The notes beneath the pieces are model-generated. The model was not told the origin of the DNA, searched no databases, and was given only the letters and a program-made list of their open reading frames with translations. Positions 22,764-33,975 of a stretch of 64,000 bases of DNA are shown here, piece after piece; the stretch's first letter is position 1; the number at the start of each line of letters is the position of its first letter. The stretch spans positions 7,812,001 through 7,876,000 of the forward strand of contig JAETXT010000001.1 of the NCBI GenBank assembly GCA_019188255.1, in the 5' to 3' direction. This stretch comes from Verticillium longisporum (Eukaryota; Ascomycota; Sordariomycetes; Glomerellales; Plectosphaerellaceae). Made by a program: the position numbers and the translations under genes.

Positions 22764-25660
22764 GGTGGTGAGGGGTCCGGCAATCGGCGCGGGGCTAACG
22801 AACGGGCTTGGTGGACGAGCGATGCGATGAGGCGGAGGACTGTCAAGAGCACGAAAGTCTGGTTGAGCAGACGAGGAGGGACGAAGAGGCGGGGAGGCTG
22901 GGTGGGCGTGGTGGTTGTTGCGGTGAGGAGGAGAGTCAGTGAGGCGGAACCGAGACCAAGAATTGGAGAGAAGCCACAACCTGGACTGCAGACGTCACCA
23001 GACCTTGGGAGCTTCCCAGGTCGTGCTTCAGTGCATGGGCGACTCGAAGGAGGGGAAGGGGAGTTGCAGCTGGCCTGGCCAGCCCCTGGGCCCGCTGGAT
23101 TGACAGGGGCTGGAGCGGGGGAGACTGGGGCGGGTTTGCCTCTGATAAGAGACACGCCGCCAAGAGCTACCCCAGATTGGGCGATCAAGCCGCGTCTCGG
23201 CCATCTCCCCGTTATCGTGATGCACCTTGGGTCAGCCGGCGAGGGGAGGCTGTTCTGTCGGCGGAGTATAAAAGGGATCGAGGAGGGGCATTGAGTTGGG
23301 CCTTGACTCTTCAAGTGCACTTGTTACGCTGTTTGAGGTCATACAAGCCCAGCAGTCTCCGAGAGCATCGGATATTCTTCATTAACGAGACGGCCTTGCT
23401 CGACTGCAAGCCTGACCAGCGGATCTCGTCGACCTCGTCGCGTGCCTTCATGTGGCCAGATACCGTTTAGGTGCTAAGGACGAGGATGCATCATGTTACA
23501 TTGTTCTTGCGAGAGGAGGCTCCGAGCTACACCTTGCAGAAAGAAATCGACGTCAGGCTGAACGGGGCCTTTGCAGGCATGGATCTTGGTGCTCTGCAGT
23601 AAGCTACCATTGGCCTGCTGTCACAGGATTATCCGTAATCTCAAGTGATGCGTCTTGCTAATGCATTGTTTGAACTGGCGTCAGATTGCTGCTGCAGCTA
23701 ACCAGGCTGCTCTGCGTGAATCCAACCATCCCGTGCTTGCTGATTGATACGACAATACGACTCTTCCATATGTCATTTGAAATCGAGAATGGAGCTGGCC
23801 GTCACTGCCAGCGCTGAGCAATGCGTGTCTGTTGGAGAATAACCTGAACGAAACACGGAGCCACCGGGAGCACAGCATCACACGTGTTCTGGTTGCTTGG
23901 TCTCTCCGGAGGGTTACTTACTGTTGCTAAGAACAATAACCTCTGCCGTGCCGTTGACAAGATGAGCTGTGTATCCGGGTACATTTCTATAGTGATGACA
24001 TGCTTAAATCTTACTGTCATCTGCCATTTTCTCCAATTTATGCATGAATGCGGCTCAAAATTGGTCGTTATCGACCATGACGTGGCAATCTTGCGTCGAT
24101 GTGAGTGATACAGTGCGTCGTCAGTGGTCTGAATCACGGCGTGCCGACTGGTCGTGCAGTTAATTAGACGATCGTCTTCTCAGGCAGAAGGCATCACTGG
24201 CCTTACCTCTGGGTCAAAGTCGATGCTGAGTCAGCTGCGATAACAGACCCCTCTGCCCCTCACCAGCGACAATTCACCTTGTCATTGCCGCCCCTCCACA
24301 GCCCCTCCCACCATGGCCTCAGCCATCACGAAACCCCGACAATCCGAACGTCCGCTCGACGAGTCGCGTAGACCCACGAACCGTGGGTTTACAAGAGGTA
24401 ATGGAAATCACGATGGCCCGTTGCTGGCGCACGCGTGGCCCGAATGACTCCACCTAACACCGACCGTGTACATTGTCAATCTTTGACTTCGGGGCGAGGG
24501 CGCGCACCGCTGTCTCCGGCGACGTTGTGAATGAAGAAAAGTTAGCGTCATGGCACCAGGAATTTCGCTGAGGACGGACGCAGTCAAGACCAATCCCCAG
24601 ATGGCGTCACGGTGTACATGTACTAACCCGGGATCGATCAGTGGTCACGGCAGAAGCGCGCTACCTATTTATTGGGCGACCTGACAGCACCGCATTGGGC
24701 CGACGCACATATTCTTCGTGCCGGGAATGGACAGCGGCGACTGGACGTTAAGATAGGACGCCTAATACATCCATGTACTACTGTACATGTGCCTACCTAC
24801 CTAAGGTAGGTAGCTTGACAAGCTTGAGTACCTTACTGTAGGCATCTAGCGCCAGGTAGGTAGGACCGATATCGCCGCATGGGTGCTCTGTGATGCATCT
24901 CTCACGTCTCACGTCCCACGGTCCACACATCCAGCCGAACATCACGATGGTCGGCTGATAAGCCATGCCTGCCTGCACTGATGGAGCCCCCTCCCCTCCC
25001 CCCTCTTTCCCAGACACCGCGGGCGGTGAGATGGCCGGGTCTGACACTCGGGCGCATCCGTACCTGGCGCTGTACCACCTGATGCGCCAGCGCCCCAGAT
25101 CCCTGGAAAGTTCCAGTGCATCTACTACGTCTCCAAGGTGAGGACCCCCTCCAAGGTCTCCCATCATCCAGGCGTGGCGTACCATAGCGCCGTTGTCGGA
25201 TCTTGGTCCGTGGTCCACGCTCTTGCGCTCCTCGGTTCGTCGCACCTCTGGCGCGCCTTCACGCCATTCGAGCTCGAGGACTGTGACAGAGGAAGAGAGG
25301 GCGAGGAAGGAACCTAGAGCCCCCCTTCCCCCCGGATTTCCTTGACTCATCTGGTACCAGAGCTGTGATTCAGGTCCCTCAGGGTCGGCCCTACTCCATC
25401 GGTTAACCTTCTCTTCTTCTTTCATCGTGTCCTCTTTTGTTCCTCTTCTTCTCTTCATCTCCTCCCACCCAAAGTTGCCAACGTTGAACTAGGACCCTCG
25501 GTGCAGCGCAAACATTCCCCAAGACCCCTCCACGAAATCCTTATCAGTAAACCCCTGCCACGACGACACCACCCACCAGCACGACCACACCTCGAGCCAC
25601 CACTGCTCAACGAAGCCAGTTTCAACAACATCACCAACCAACCCAATCGCAATCGAAACC
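22764..25660. other. Divergent intergenic region, GS-like gene to SDR
   Basis: Nearly 2.9 kb without a supported gene. A TATAAAAG element lies at about 23267. A good ATG context at 24313 opens a 44-codon frame with no recognisable content. TACCTA/TAGGTA palindromes cluster at 24791-24870. The last 200 bases are rich in C, T and A with few G, typical of a fungal leader just ahead of the SDR start. Confidence 0.45.
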
Positions 25661-26755
25661 ATGGGTTCTGTTCCTGCCGAGATTTCTCTGACCGGCAGCG
25701 GTCGCCTCCAGGGCAAGAATGCCGTCATCACCGGTGCTGCTGGGTGAGTGACGCACCGCTTTCTCGCCTTATCGCTGCCCCCAAATTGCCCCTTGCTGAC
25801 ACCATTTCCAGTGGCATCGGTCTTGAGACTAGCATTCTCTTTGCTCGCGAGGGCGCCAATGTTCTCATGGCCGATATTTCTGCGCCTGCCCTCGAGAAGG
25901 CTAAGGCCAAGGTTCTCGCCCTGATCCCATCGGCCAAGGTCGACACAAAGGTCCGTTGGGTCTCCTCGAACCCCTCCTCCTCTGCCCTCTGCTCTCTGAT
26001 CTTTCACCCCTCTCTTCCCCTCCCCCTCCCCACTGCCCCACCACACGATGTGTAAATGCGCCCAGTACCGTCTCGAACTCCCCTGACTGACGCCTTGCTA
26101 GCTGTGCGATGTATCCAAGGAGGACCAGGTTCAGGCCCTCGTGGAGGCCCTCGACCCCGCCGGCGGTCTCGACGTCATCTTCAACAATGCCGGCATCATG
26201 CACGCCCGCGACGACGATGCCATCTCGACGCCCGAGGAGATCTGGGACCTCACTCACAACATCAACGTCAAGGGCGTCTGGTACGGCTCCAAGCACGCCG
26301 TCCTCGCCCTGCGCCGCCACAAGAAGACCAAGGGCTCCATCATCAACACGGCCTCGGTCGTCGCTCTCGTCGGCGCCGCCACGCCCCAGCTCGCCTACAC
26401 AGCCTCCAAGGGCGCCGTCCTCGCCCTGACGCGCGAGCTCGCCATCGTCCACGCCCGCGAGGGCTTCCGCTTCAACTCGCTCTGCCCCGCGCCCCTCAAC
26501 ACCCCGCTGCTCCAGGACTGGCTCGGCGACGACCAGGCCAAGCGCCAGCGCCGCGAGATTCACTTCCCCACCGGCCGCTTCGGCGAGGCCGTCGAGCAGG
26601 CCCAGGCCGTCCTCTTCCTCGCTACCGACGAGGCTAGCTTTGTCAACGGCCACGACATGGTCGTCGACGGCGGCATGACCAAGGCCTACGTCACCCCCGA
26701 GGGCCCCGCCTCGGCGGCTCCCGTCAACTACGCGAGCCTTGCCTCGGGTCAGTAG
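25661..26755 (+). CDS. Short-chain dehydrogenase/reductase (classical SDR)
   Basis: Three exons, 25661-25743, 25812-25950 and 26102-26755, give about 291 residues. The cofactor loop TGxxxGIG is completed across the first intron (VITGAAG|GIGLE), followed by an acidic residue after beta-2 (VLMADIS), which favours NAD(H) over NADP(H). NNAGIM, the catalytic Ser in INTASVV and YTASK (Tyr and Lys of the YxxxK motif) are all present, and the C-terminal substrate loop contains CPAPLNTPLL and VNGHDMVVDGGMTKAY. The fold is a single-domain cytosolic oxidoreductase acting on an alcohol or carbonyl group; substrate is not predictable. The third exon has very strong third-position C/G use, a sign of good expression in such fungi. 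Start at 25661 sits in an AACC-ATGG context. Confidence 0.92.
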
Positions 26756-27277
26756 GGCATGTCCTTGTCGGGCGGGTTGATACTCAAACCCCCTTGATGG
26801 ACGAATTGGATGGATGCATGGCAATTAAACGAAATTGTAACGCAAGTTTGTGATCAGAACGAAGGGAAGCACACAATGATTGTTTTGAAAATGAGCGTGC
26901 TTCGGCGTTGGGAATCGGGGTTGGCTGGCGTTGGCAAAGAGACGACGCGCGCGATACAGGATGGAGTCTCCGTCGTTCAGAGGGTATACCTTGTGGGCTC
27001 TTTTCTGGCATTATTTCTTTATGATTTACTACAGCATGACCGACAGACAAGACAGACTGAACAGTCGCTTTCACACCCACTCCACACACTGCTCACTTTT
27101 GCTAACATGACAATTTATCGGGATGTTCATGTGGTGCGCATGATGTACAAAATGAGATTGGACATGCTAAACAGATTTGGAACTTCTAAATGGCAAAACG
27201 CCGCCCAATGCCCCAACGACTTTTAGTCCTCTCCCCTCTCCTCAGCTTCCTTAACCAAGAATTGCGCCTGCTACTCC
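26756..27277. other. Convergent 3' region, SDR to methylisocitrate lyase
   Basis: Both flanking genes end here. The segment is rich in A and T compared with its neighbours and shows no coding signal; it should contain both 3' UTRs. Confidence 0.45.
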
Positions 27278-29080
27278 TCAGTTGAACTGGCCCTCCGTGT
27301 TGCCCTCGCCCATGCTCTTGCTGCTGGAGCTGCCGCTCTGGATGGCGCCGAGGATGCCGTCAATGTAGCTGGCGCCGCTCCACTTCTGGTGCGTCAGGAC
27401 GTCGCAGCCGCCCTCCTTCTCGCGCCTCTGAACGAGGTTGACGTAGGCGAGCATGCCGTCCGACTTGAAGTCGCGCGCGAGCTCGTTGGTGATGGTGGCG
27501 TTGGAGTGCAGGCCCGCCAGGGAGATGAGCTGCAGGACGAAGCCCTCGCGCGCAATGTCCCAGATGAAGCTCTTGAGCGTCGCGTCGGTGAAGCCGTGCG
27601 CCATCCAGTTGAACGAGGGCGAGAGGTTGTAGACGAGGCCCTTGCCGGGCATCTGGGCGCGGACGGCGCGCGCGAGCGTCGTCGCCACCTCGACGTTGGG
27701 GCCGCCCGTCTCGTCCCAGAGGAGGTCGGCGGAGGGGCCAATGGCGAGGGCGCGCTTCGCCGCGGCGTCCATGCCGGCGCGGGAGCGGTAGTGGCCCTCG
27801 CGCGGGCGGGGCACGTCCCTGGGGAAGTAGACTGGGGTGGACGTGTGCTGCGACGCGAGCTTGCGGCGGTGCGCGACGCCGAGGTCGCGGTTGGCGCGGA
27901 CCGTCTCGAGGTACGAGTCAATGTGCTCCTGGGCCACGCCCTCGGACTTCATGTGGGCGACGGCGGCCTCGTCAAAGCTGACGAGCTTGGTGGACTTGAC
28001 CCAGTTGGCCTCGAACGCGTCAATCTCGCTGCCGACGGCGCCGCGGGCCTCCATGGCCTGGAGCGTCTCCGCGAGGGGCTCGATCGAAGGGTCGGCCACG
28101 CCGAGGATGAACTCGTGGTCGCGCACGTCAATGGCGCTGCTGATGAGCTTGCCGCTCTCCGAGTCTGTGCGAGCAATGACGAGGTTCTCGGTGCCCATGA
28201 CATCCCACTGGAACCGCGCTGCATTGAGGCGGTTGATGTGCTCGCCCACCGGCACGAGCACCTTGCCTGCGAGGTGGCCACACTTCTTGCCGCCGTGGAG
28301 CTGATCCTCAAAGTGCACAGCCGCCGCGCCGTTCTCGGCGAACAGCTTGGCCAGCTTGAGGACGGCCGACAGACCGCCGTGGCCCGTGTCGCCGTCGGCG
28401 ATGATGGGTCGGAGGTAGTCGGTGTAGGGCGCCTTGGCACGCTGCTCGGGCGTCAGCTTGCGACGGGCGTCCCACTGCTTGCGGTCGTGCATCGACTGAG
28501 CTTTGGCCAGGCGCTGGACCTGGTTCGGCACCGTGTTGTAGGGGTAATCGCCAAAGTCGGGCGACACCTCGTTGGTCGACGTCAAGAGGGAGGAGCAGGC
28601 CCAGCCTGAGATGTAGAGGACCTCCTGGTGAGGAGCCTGCTGGGTCATCTGGACGGGGTCGATGGCGCCCATGGTGTGCAGGGGCTTGCCCTCCGCCCCG
28701 CGCTCCTTGATGAGGTTGAAGAGCTTACGGGCCATCAGAGAACTGGTGTAGGTCTGCTGTTGGGTCCCGCGCTTGGAGACAACATCAGCTGCGCTGTAAG
28801 GGCGCTTGATGCCCTCGTAGCGAGGAGATCGCCACCAGGCCTCGACCTCCTTGATTTGGGATTCGTACAAGGCATCCTCGGCTTCGCCCGCCTTGTTGGC
28901 CTCAGACAGGAGTTGGAAGGCATCGGCCGGAACATCGGAGAAAGGGTTGGCCGGCGTCTTGGCCATCTTGGGGGTCGTCGATAGACAGCGCGCGGCAAGC
29001 GAGGGAGCAGAAATCGGCGTCGTCCTAGGCTTGGGAAGAGGGACCCGGCGGGGGGATTTTGTCGCGATGCGGCGCATCAT
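27278..29080 (-). CDS. mclA: 2-methylisocitrate lyase, mitochondrial (ICL/PEPM superfamily)
   Basis: Cleaves 2-methylisocitrate to pyruvate and succinate, the last step of the methylcitrate cycle that clears propionyl-CoA. One uninterrupted frame of 600 residues. Residues 1-38 are basic and hydroxylated without acidic residues (MMRRIATKSPRRVPLPKP...), a mitochondrial presequence with a cleavage-like RCLSTTPK. The catalytic signature KKCGHLAGKVL is at about 263-273, the Mg-binding region IADGDTGHGG lies before it, and GLVYNLSPSFNW follows near the C-terminus. Glyoxylate-cycle isocitrate lyase of the same superfamily is about 540 residues, lacks a presequence and ends in a peroxisomal signal; here the end is GQFN, so methylisocitrate lyase is preferred. 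The divergent neighbour is 2-methylcitrate synthase, which supports the choice. Substrate preference is not proven by sequence. Confidence 0.9.
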   Translation of the reverse strand: MMRRIATKSPRRVPLPKPRTTPISAPSLAARCLSTTPKMAKTPANPFSDVPADAFQLLSEANKAGEAEDALYESQIKEVEAWWRSPRYEGIKRPYSAADVVSKRGTQQQTYTSSLMARKLFNLIKERGAEGKPLHTMGAIDPVQMTQQAPHQEVLYISGWACSSLLTSTNEVSPDFGDYPYNTVPNQVQRLAKAQSMHDRKQWDARRKLTPEQRAKAPYTDYLRPIIADGDTGHGGLSAVLKLAKLFAENGAAAVHFEDQLHGGKKCGHLAGKVLVPVGEHINRLNAARFQWDVMGTENLVIARTDSESGKLISSAIDVRDHEFILGVADPSIEPLAETLQAMEARGAVGSEIDAFEANWVKSTKLVSFDEAAVAHMKSEGVAQEHIDSYLETVRANRDLGVAHRRKLASQHTSTPVYFPRDVPRPREGHYRSRAGMDAAAKRALAIGPSADLLWDETGGPNVEVATTLARAVRAQMPGKGLVYNLSPSFNWMAHGFTDATLKSFIWDIAREGFVLQLISLAGLHSNATITNELARDFKSDGMLAYVNLVQRREKEGGCDVLTHQKWSGASYIDGILGAIQSGSSSSKSMGEGNTEGQFN

Positions 29081-30017
29081 GGTGCGATTGTGGTTCGTCT
29101 GACTGACAAGCTGCTATGTCTTGTCAATAACTACCTATGTTCAAGAGGGCAGTCAATCGACCACGGGATAGATGGCATACCGAGGGTAGCAATGGGTTGA
29201 AGTGTGCCTGGGTTGGAGTGAAGATATGGCCGGCGATAGCTTCGGAGACCGAGGGAATACGATGAGGCGTAAGGGCACGTCCGACAGCAGTTGGCTTCAC
29301 TCGATGCAGGAACCAAAGACGAGAAATCGAGGTATGACATGCAAACAGGCAATAACACGGTCAGAAGCTGACATGCACCTGCTCAGCAGCAACTTCTAAC
29401 CCATGGCGCCTGCTCTGGCCAAATGCCTTGGTTAAGCGGTACTCTTTTACCGCAGGAACGACCAACGCGGGGGTGTCTCCATATCAGCATGCCGTCATTG
29501 GCCAATCGACCTGGCCGCTGGGCCGTTGCCGGTGGGCGAGTGGAGGTACCAAGTGACGTCCCGGCTTGCCTCGGTATTCCAGGGCGGTGAGCCTCGTTCT
29601 GCCCCAGCCCCCCCCCCATGAGCCCCGCCTTCCAGCGCTCTTTCAGTGAGGCCCGTCGCTGCAGACGGGGGGGCTTTGGGCCGGAGCAGGAGGGAATGCC
29701 CCACTATCCCCAGACTCCCAGTGGTTCTTGCTGTTCCGGTCTGTTCGCTGCCTCCCCTCACATGCTCGGCTTAACTTTTGGACATTCTTAAGCCTCCCAG
29801 CTTTCTCTCCTCCTACACATTTCACCTATTTGCCTCTGATCATCTGCTTCACATAATCTGAAGCTACTTGACCCTGGATTGAGTCGATCGTGTCAACCAA
29901 AGCCTCTTGTGCCAATCATTGCTCTGGGTGCTTCTGATCATCAGTCCCTGGCAGTGCCCCTCCACCCTTCATACTCAATTCAGTCCATACAAAGTTGAGC
30001 TACAACAAACATTCACA
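29081..30017. promoter_or_regulatory. Shared divergent promoter of the methylcitrate gene pair
   Basis: About 940 bp separate the two start codons, transcribed outward to either side. No coding frame is supported within. A 10-base C run is at about 29609. The last 100 bases before 30018 are rich in C, T and A, as in a fungal leader. Common regulation by carbon source or propionate-generating amino acids is inferred from the arrangement; I did not identify a specific activator site. Confidence 0.55.
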
Positions 30018-31541
30018 ATGGCTATGAACATCCGCCGAACGACGAGAGCGCTGGGCGCCCTTCGCGTGGGTTCCTCTCTGATTGTTGCAGTTGCTTTCAT
30101 CTTGCTGACTTTCACAGCCCATGGCTGCCCGCTCCGCCGTCAATGCCCGCCAGTACTCCACATCCGAGCCCGACCTGAAGACCACCCTGAAGGAAGCTAT
30201 CCCCGCCAAGCGCGAGCTTCTCAAGAAGGTCAAGGCTCACTCCAACAAGGTCATTGGTGAGGTCAAGGTCGAAAACACCCTCGGTGGCATGCGTGGCCTC
30301 AAGGCCATGGTCTGGGAGGGCTCCGTCCTCGACGCTAACGAGGGCATCCGCTTCCACGGCCGCACCATCAAGGACTGTCAGAAGGAGCTTCCCAAGGGCA
30401 AGACGGGCACTGAAATGCTTCCCGAGGCCATGTTCTGGCTCCTCCTGACCGGTCAGGTCCCCTCCACCAACCAGGTTCGCCAGTTTTCTCGCGAGCTTGC
30501 TGAGCAGGCTCAGCTGCCCGCCTTTGTCAACAAGATGCTTGATGATTTCCCCACCGATCTTCACCCCATGACCCAGTTCGCCATGGCTGTCTCCGCCCTC
30601 AACTACACCTCCAAGTTCGCCAAGGCCTACGAGAACGGTCTCAACAAGGCCGACTACTGGGAGCCCACCTTCGACGACAGCATCTCGCTGCTCGCCAAGC
30701 TGCCCACCATCGCCGCCAAGATCTACCAGAACTCTTACCGCGGTGGTGGTGCCCTTCCTGCCGAGGTCGATCTCGGCCAGGATTGGTCGTACAACTTTGC
30801 CGCCATGCTCGGCAAGGGCGGCAAGGAGAACGAGAACTTCCAGGACCTCCTGAGGCTGTATCTCGCCCTTCACGGCGACCACGAGGGTGGCAACGTCTCT
30901 GCTCACGCCACGCACCTTGTCGGCAGCGCCTTGAGCGACCCCTTCCTCAGCTACAGTGCCGGTCTGCAGGGTCTTGCTGGTCCTCTTCACGGGTAAAGTT
31001 GAATAGGTAAAACAATGCTATAATCAAATGCTAACAATACTACAGTCTCGCCGCCCAAGAGGTTCTCCGTTGGATCCTTCAGATGAAGGAGAACATCCCT
31101 TCGTCCTACACCGGCAAGGACGTCACCGAATACCTGTGGTCGACCCTCAACTCGGGTCGTGTCGTTCCAGGCTATGGCCATGCCGTCCTCCGCAAGCCCG
31201 ACCCTCGCTTCGAGGCCCTCATGGACTACGCGTCTGCGCGTCCTGAGATTGCCGAGGACCCTGTGTTCCAGCTCGTCAAGCTGAACAGCGAGCTTGCCCC
31301 TGAGGTCCTGAAGAAGCACGGAAAGACCAAGAACCCTTACCCCAATGTCGACTCGAGCTCTGGCGTCCTCTTCCACCACTACGGCTTCCACGAGACCCTC
31401 TACTACACTGCCACCTTCGGCGTCTCCCGAGGCCTCGGTCCTCTGGCTCAGCTCATTTGGGACCGCGCCTTGGGTCTTCCCATTGAGCGCCCCAAGAGCA
31501 TCAACCTTGAGGGTCTCCTTAAGCAGGCCGAGAGCGCGTAA
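30018..31541 (+). CDS. mcsA: 2-methylcitrate synthase, mitochondrial
   Basis: Condenses propionyl-CoA with oxaloacetate; the enzyme usually also accepts acetyl-CoA. Exons 30018-30065, 30118-30992 and 31046-31541 encode about 472 residues. The N-terminus (MAMNIRRTTRALGALR plus RSAVNARQYST) is a mitochondrial presequence. Citrate-synthase-fold motifs: WEGSVLDANEGIRFHG, GDHEGGNVSAHATHLVGSA with one active-site His, GPLHGLAAQEVLRWI with another, PGYGHAVLRKPDPR (about residue 350) and the catalytic Asp in PNVDSSSG. The wording EPDLKTTLKEAIPAKREL, KDCQKELPKGKTGTEMLPEAM and GLPIERPKSINL is that of fungal McsA rather than the paralogous citrate synthase CitA. It is divergent from methylisocitrate lyase. 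The first exon is short but is needed for a start and a complete presequence. Confidence 0.94.
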
Positions 31542-32654
31542 ATATCTTTTGCGGTGTGATAAAAGTCTTTTGTAGCCCTTTTTGCATTTCGTGTTCCGAG
31601 ACAATAGATCTGGCGGTGTTCAGTCACGGAGGATCTTCAGCCATCCATAGTTTGAATATTTACTTGTCAGCTACCCAAGTTTACAGCACTTCGCCTTGAG
31701 AACGGTTCCACACTGTGCCCACACTGAGCGAGTCGGGGTGCCAATTGTGAAGCCCTCAATTCCATTGCTCTTGGCACTATAGCCAGCAGCTATGGTCATG
31801 TGGGTGAAGGTCCCAAGCAGACCGACGCTTCCAGTGCCACTGACCCAAACATTCGATGTCCCGTGAGTCTTACAGCCGTAGGGTAGTACTATAATATAGC
31901 GTCGTGTACGTTAGTGTACCAGATCCGCCTTGCCAGCGGTTGACCCCATGAGCTGAATCTCTTGGGAACGCACATAGCGCGGATGCAATGGCTGTTGAAT
32001 CGCTGCTACATCACCGATGCATTTGCCCAGGTGTGATTCTCCGTGAGACGTGTTAATCTCCAGCGATTCCATTGCTACTCAGTAATGCTCTACAAATCAA
32101 CGCCCGCTTGGTCTGAAAATTCAAGTCCAACTGACCCAACCGCTAGCTTCCGGATCGACGCCCAGGCGGCGATTAGCTGAGATCCGGTTCTGTTTGTGAG
32201 GAGGGTATGGTAGCATCGGAACTACCCTGCATTGCACATCCAGGGTCACGTCACCTTCATCCTGGCGAAAGCCCTATAAAAGCTCATTGTCCCGCCCCAA
32301 TATACGCCCATTTATCCTGCTCTTCATCCGCAAATAGGCGCCGCACCAAGGCGACATCGGCAAGACCACGATGCCTTGGAAAGAGAGGCTGAGAGCCACC
32401 GTTGCAGTAGGCATGACTCCATTCAGTCAATGATGGCTCCGTTTGTGACGCTGTGCTGATTGCACTTTACTGCCACTATGGACCATGCCTGTCAGTGGTT
32501 GGAGAGGAGCTCGGTTGCGGAGACGTCACGTCGCTGCCACCATCGTGAGTCTGGCCAAGTCTTGCGTCCAACATCCATTGCAAAAGAACGAATGGCCTGA
32601 TTCGACCGTCGTGCGATTCATATATTGTAGAGGCGCCCAAAATAAATCGGCGAC
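31542..32654. other. Intergenic region upstream of the DUF4360 gene
   Basis: No gene supported. A TATAAAA element is at about 32275 and a second one at 32655 directly ahead of the next gene. Confidence 0.4.
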
Positions 32655-32662
32655 TATAAAAG
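32655..32662 (+). promoter_or_regulatory. Candidate TATA box of the DUF4360 gene
   Basis: TATAAAAG occurs about 137 bp upstream of the start codon at 32793, a normal distance for a fungal TATA box plus leader. Secreted, strongly regulated fungal genes often have such a box. Confidence 0.45.
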
Positions 32663-32792
32663 GAATGCAGATCAAGGCTTGGAAAATGTGCTTCTCCTCC
32701 TCAGTCGTCCTCAAAGATCTTGGCATTATTTCCTCAGACTCGCCCGCTCTATAGCAGAATCAGCTTCACTCTTTACCCCTTTGCCTCTCATT

Positions 32793-33436
32793 ATGAAGAT
32801 CCAACTCGTCGCCCTCTTGGCTCCAGTTCTGGCCCTAGCCAGGCCCAGATTTCCCACGGTCGTCGGCCCAAGCACGCCCAACCCTAACGAGATTCAGATC
32901 GTCTCGGCCCAGTTCTCCGGCAGTGGTTGTCCCCAGGGCAGCGTCTCGACCACCATTTCCCCGACCGCACCGTCATCACCTTTGGCTTCGACCGCTTCCA
33001 GACGTACATTGGCCCAGGTATCCCCTTTGCCGAGCGCACTAAGAACTGCAACCTGCATCTGAACTTGCGCTACCCGAGCGGCTTCCAGTTTGCCGTCGTC
33101 GAGTCGACGTATCACGGCTTCGCGCAGCTCGACCAGGGCGTCAGCGGCACCTTCTTCTCGACTTACTTCTTCTCGCAGGACGCCGGCGCCACGACGACGA
33201 CGTCGACCTCGATCGAGGGCGGCGGCATTTGGAAGGACGGCCAGGTCTACACGAAGCAGGACGTCATCCCCACGGCGGCGCTCATCTGGGCCCAGTGCGG
33301 CGCCAGCGGCATCTTGAACGTCAACAACAGGATCAACCTCGTCAGCAGGGTCCCGTCTGCTTACGGCTCCATCACCGACGATGATGCTACCGTCGCCTTT
33401 ACGCAGCAGGTTAACGTCAAGTGGCAGAAGTGCTGA
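32793..33436 (+). CDS. DUF4360 secreted protein (one-base frameshift)
   Basis: The protein starts with a signal peptide (MKIQLVALLAPVLALA) and continues with VSAQFSGSGCPQGSVSTTIS, then, one base out of register, DRTVITFGFDRFQTYIGPG, RTKNCNLHLNLRYPSG and CGASGILNVNNRINLVS. These are the hallmarks of DUF4360, a family of small secreted fungal proteins of about 200 residues with conserved cysteines and unknown function. The break is at the C run 32959-32962: adding one C joins the two halves exactly as the family requires (TISPDRTVITFGFD). No GT-AG intron can do the same. The product would be about 214 residues with the base restored. An assembly error is more likely than a natural mutation, since both halves are otherwise well conserved. 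Confidence 0.85.
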
Positions 33437-33975
33437 GGGGCGCATGCTGCTTCGCGCCCGGAGTTAGGGGGAAGTCCGGGGCCGTCGTGACAGAGCCAGG
33501 ATAGCTCATTGTAGCGAGATATTGTGGATGATGGACAGGTATCTTGCACGCCTTGTTGGTGTGTGTTGTTTGGGGAGGATGAGTCCTTTTTGTTGGTTTC
33601 CTTCACTTCCAGTTTTGTCATGATTTTTCGGTATCGGGAGTCACAGCATAAGTCAATCAAGCCTTTTCCAAGTCCCTCTAAATGGAGAAATGACTGAAAA
33701 CTTGCTCAGCAACTTGTACAACATCTTCAGGCATAGGGTGTGGTTATTGAGTGCATAATGCACGATCTCGGATGCTGGATGGTAGACATTAAGATACCTT
33801 GCAATGAGTGAGGCATAGAAGTCAAGCTGATCCATCTTGGCTATAGGTTCTTCGACTTCAGGCATATGCACATCAACTTTTGTGCGCGTCTTGCTCTTCG
33901 GTTCTGGTCTTTGGGGTTCATTTCCTTGTTGGTCAGGTACCTTATGCTACGGTTCGCCTTCCTGATCTTTGCCCA
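33437..33975. other. Convergent intergenic region
   Basis: Between the DUF4360 gene (+) and the Cys-rich CaaX gene (-), whose 3' ends face each other. Rich in A and T and without a supported frame. Confidence 0.4.

Noticed and set aside
23265..23274. A TATAAAAG element upstream of the GS-like gene
   Set aside because: It faces the plus strand, while the nearest gene starts on the minus strand at 22763 and the next plus-strand gene is 2.4 kb away; no transcript can be assigned.
24313..24447. A 44-codon frame with a perfect CACCATGG start
   Set aside because: No recognisable content, no convincing splice continuation and no conserved neighbour; kept only as a note.
27389..28609. A 406-codon open frame on the plus strand opposite the methylisocitrate lyase gene
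   Set aside because: It is the mirror of a gene with strong third-position G/C bias; composition is Ala/Arg/Gly/Val/Leu-rich without any domain.
30112..30990. A 292-codon minus-strand frame opposite methylcitrate synthase
   Set aside because: Antisense shadow of exon 2 of mcsA, ending and starting near its splice sites; no motif.
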